A stretch of DNA of 53,867 nucleotides from the NCBI GenBank assembly GCA_964247385.1, contig CAXTUB010000017.1, positions 1 through 53,867 on the forward strand. Direction: 5' to 3'. Position numbers and translations under genes: made by a program. The stretch comes from TMP-86 sp964247385 (lineage in GTDB: Bacteria; Pseudomonadota; Gammaproteobacteria; Steroidobacterales; Steroidobacteraceae). This document shows positions 51,389 through 53,867 of this stretch, one piece after another. Each line of letters begins with the position of its first letter. Within the stretch, counting starts at the first letter, position 1. Below the pieces are notes generated by a model. It saw only the letters and a list, made by a program, of their open reading frames with translations. It did no database searches and was not told where the DNA came from.

Positions 51389-51925
51389 GTGGCAAACGGA
51401 TACTCAGCGGATGATCTGCTCGAATTCCTCGACCATGCCGGCGACAAAGGTCTCATGCCAGCAGCCACCGCGCAGGCTTTGACCGTTGCAACGAGAAACG
51501 TCCTCGCCATCCTGTCTGATGCGGAGAGGGCGGACCTGAGTCAGCAGGATCTCGACACCGCCATCAAACGCTTCACCAACAAGCGCGCCAAGGATTTCAC
51601 TCCGACGTCACTGAAAGAGTACGGCCGTCGGGTTCGTCGAGCGGTCGAGTTGTTTCTCACCTGGCGCCGGGACCCTGCGAACTTCACGACTAAGACTCGC
51701 ACGACCGGTGCGTCACGCAAGGAGGGCAGGGGCGTCGTGGTCGGCGAGCCCGCAGCAAGGTACGCCGCGGAGCAGCCCGAAGACGAAGTTGCGGGAACAT
51801 ATCGCTCCTCATTTCCGGTGCGACCGGGCCTCGTCGTGACGCTGGCCAACATTCCGAATGATCTGACCCACGCCGAGGCGGAGCGGATCGCCGTCTTTGT
51901 CAGGATGCTGGCGCTCGACCGATAG
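51389..51925 (+). CDS. Small protein with integrase core-binding-like N-terminus
   Basis: A 178-aa protein from GTG 51389. The first ~95 residues (YSADDLLEFLDHAGDKGLMPAATAQALTVATRNVLAIL...FTPTSLKEYGRRVRRAVELFLTWRRDP) look like the SAM-like core-binding domain of tyrosine recombinases, but no catalytic domain follows. The linker is basic and disordered. The last part (FPVRPGLVVTLANIPNDLTHAEAERIAVFVRMLA) is a small module seen in similar proteins. It may be a regulator or partner of the divergent ATPase. Low certainty on function. Confidence 0.7.
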   Translation: MANGYSADDLLEFLDHAGDKGLMPAATAQALTVATRNVLAILSDAERADLSQQDLDTAIKRFTNKRAKDFTPTSLKEYGRRVRRAVELFLTWRRDPANFTTKTRTTGASRKEGRGVVVGEPAARYAAEQPEDEVAGTYRSSFPVRPGLVVTLANIPNDLTHAEAERIAVFVRMLALDR

Positions 51926-51967
51926 GAAAATTCCATGAGCATGGACGTTTGGCAAATCTAGAATTCG

Positions 51968-53788
51968 ATGGCCGTTCTAATCCCTAGTTTCGGAAGCTGC
52001 CGATGGGACACGTCCGGTGAGCGTCGCCTTGCCGAACGGCTCATCTCTCACGTCGAAGACGATTACCTTTGTTGGTACAACGTGCCGATCGGCACGGCCA
52101 AGATGCATCCTGACTTCGTGCGAGGCGGGGCATTTTGGTTCTCGAAGTCAAAGACTGGAAAGTTGACTCGATCCAAACGATCAATAAGACCAGTGTCACG
52201 CTCATGGCGCCCAGAGGACTGATGACGGCAGCGAACCCTCTCCAGCAGTCGCGCCAGTATGTGCACCTCCTCAAACTCATATTCGAGCGCGACCCGCAAT
52301 TGATTTATGGACCCGACTCAAGGTATGCCGGGAAGCTCCTCTTTCCCTGGGGCTATGGGGCTGTTCTTCCCAACATCACGCGCAAACAGTTCGAAGCCAC
52401 GGATCTTTCGCGAAGCGTTGCCCGCCGATTCGGTCATCTGCAAAGACGACATGCTCGAGTCGGGGGACGCTTTGCTATTTCAACTGCGACTCTGGGGCAT
52501 GTTTACGACCGCGTTTCCTTGCGAGCTCTCTTTGCCGCAAATTGATCGCATTCGATGGCATTTGTACCCGGAAGTGCGTGTGCAGGATCGAACGATGGGC
52601 TTATTCGATCAGGCAGCCGAACGAAAGTTCTCGCTAGAACAAATTCCCGACTTGGTCCGGGTGATGGATCTTCAGCAGGAGCAGCTCGCACGAAGTTTGG
52701 GCGATGGGCATCGCGTCATTCATAGCGTGGCAGGATCGGGTAAGACCATGATTCTCGGCTATCGCTGTCAGCATCTCGCACGCCTGACCGCGAAGCCTGT
52801 GCTCGTTCTTTGTTACAACAGAGCGTTGGCTGCGAAATTGGACGCCGTGATTGCGGAGAAACACCTGCAAGACAAAGTGACAGTGCGACATTTCCATCGA
52901 TGGTGTCGCGATCAACTCATGGCGTATCACGTGACGCTCCCACCCGACGGTCCTGAGTTTTCCACGCAGCTGGTGGAACGCGTGATTACGAATGTGGATC
53001 GCGGACAGATTCCGCGTGCGCAATACGGAGCCATCTTGATCGACGAGGGCCACGATTTTGAACCCGCGTGGTTGAAGCTGGTGGTTCAAATGGTGGATCC
53101 AGACACGAATTCTTTTCTGCTGCTGTACGATGACGCGCAGTCCTTGTATGGCACTCGAAACCGCAGCTTTCACTTTTCAGAAGTCGGAATCCAAGCGCGC
53201 GGCCGCAGCACGATTTTGCGCCTCAACTATCGGAACACGGCGGAGATCCTGGAGGTTGCGTATCGATTTGCGCAGGAGGCGATTCGGCCATCGTCGGCGG
53301 ACGATGATTCAGTGCCGATCGTTGGCCCAGAGACCGCAGGGCGTCATGGGCCGATGCCGGTGCTGACAAGGTTTTCAAGCTCGACTCGCGAGATTGCGCA
53401 CGTAGTGACGCGGGCTAAAGAGTTTCACCGCGCGGGTCATGCTTGGAGCGATATCGCGGTGCTCTATAGGAACAAATATCAAGGTGCGCAGATTGAAGAA
53501 GCGTTGCGCAATGCCGGCGTTCCCGTTGCAAATCATGCGGACCGCGACTGGGATGTCTCCAGTGACTCAGTGAAACTTCTGACGATGCACAGCAGCAAGG
53601 GGCTGGAATTTCCAGCAGTCATTGTTGCCGGCATCTGCCAGATGCTTGGTGATGCCAGTAAGACTGCTGAGGAAGCTCGGTTACTGTACGTCGCGATGAC
53701 GCGATCGATGACACACTTGGAACTGACGTGTTCGCGCGAGACGTCGATCACGCGACGGGTGGCGGAAGCGATTGAAGAAGCTGCTTAA
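51968..53788 (+). pseudogene. NERD-domain UvrD/Rep-type helicase with two frameshifts
   Basis: Starts ATG 51968 (MAVLIPSFGSC). NERD nuclease domain: DTSGERRLAERLISHVEDDYLCWYNVPIG...HPDFV, then a shift near 52120-52130, and RRGILVLEVKDWKVDSIQ in the next frame. Compared with the usual PDFVxxxPxRGxxVLEVKDW spacing, about four residues plus one base are missing. A second shift lies at a T-run near 52405-52410 (EATDL to REALPADSVICKDD). The helicase part is then complete in the last frame: HSVAGSGKTMILGYR, ILIDEGHDFEP, LRLNYRNTAEIL, KLLTMHSSKGLEFPAV, RLLYVAMTRS. NERD-helicases occur in defence islands. Likely a recently broken gene. Confidence 0.85.
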
Positions 53789-53867
53789 ACATGACAGCAG
53801 CACTGGATGATCTGTCTTAGCTACGATTTGATCTGACATTATTCTAAAGCGTATTACCCGCAAGGAG

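Noticed and set aside
51968..52545. Programmed frameshifting in the NERD-helicase
   Set aside because: Two separate shifts, one with apparent loss of several residues, and no slippery heptamer; decay fits better.
1..53867. CRISPR arrays, tRNA or rRNA genes
   Set aside because: No regularly spaced repeats of CRISPR size and no tRNA- or rRNA-like sequence seen in the intergenic regions.

Overview
The window looks like a chromosomal piece of a gammaproteobacterium of moderately high GC. The gene order gmk - rpoZ - spoT - ridA - recG - ubiA, comF beside a bioB-bioC-bioD operon with a BirA-type operator, a PilY1/PilE pair and a Fur-boxed TonB receptor are all typical of that class. A Nevskiales/Steroidobacter-like lineage is my guess and is not proven by the sequence. 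An exact 55-base repeat on both sides of a 100-N gap (32546-32645) shows that this is a short-read draft scaffold. I found no rRNA, tRNA, CRISPR array, complete insertion sequence or phage.

Layout. 1-2302: type IV pilus adhesin PilY1 (5' end outside the window) and a pilin. 2304-4971: bioBCD, with an operator over its promoter. 5000-5413: a decayed PIN-domain gene. 5505-13897: housekeeping genes (comF against ubiA, recG, ridA, spoT, rpoZ, an HD-domain gene, gmk). 13988-19541: redox and iron block, with a broken PepSY gene, a small acidic protein, a glutaredoxin, a glutaredoxin-MauE membrane fusion, and a PepSY/TonB-receptor iron operon under a Fur box. 19695-25428: Ku without LigD, a DHA2-type exporter, endonuclease VIII, a lone ParB and a POT peptide transporter. 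25528-29104: a secreted protein, a VOC protein, a three-lipoprotein CsgG/DUF4810/GNA1162 operon and a small conserved protein. 29120-42592: a large LuxR-type AAA regulator, methanethiol methyltransferase MddA, a di-haem oxidoreductase and many small accessory enzymes (DUF1428, GFA, DUF4166/DCC pair, DUF4242, LysR, methyltransferase, RibD-like reductase, DUF899). 42650-53788: a more plastic region with a twice-frameshifted DUF4034-type gene, two toxin-antitoxin modules back to back, fhs, a delta-60/Calx-beta surface protein, a DUF4143 ATPase facing an integrase-like small protein, and a twice-frameshifted NERD-UvrD helicase.

How it fits together. Tight coupling is common: three gene pairs share a GTGA stop/start. 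The most unusual signals are two genes whose Shine-Dalgarno site and family alignment both put the start on an AUC codon (15408 and 29120); three short triplicated tandem repeats of 11, 14 and 18 bp in control regions, plus a 10-bp duplication that breaks a gene; twin TACTCA-N6-TGAGTA operators 22 bp apart at 40950-40989; and a perfect hairpin over the prepilin cleavage-site codons of the pilin. Frameshifts fall only in accessory genes, never in the housekeeping block, which favours real gene decay over random sequence error.
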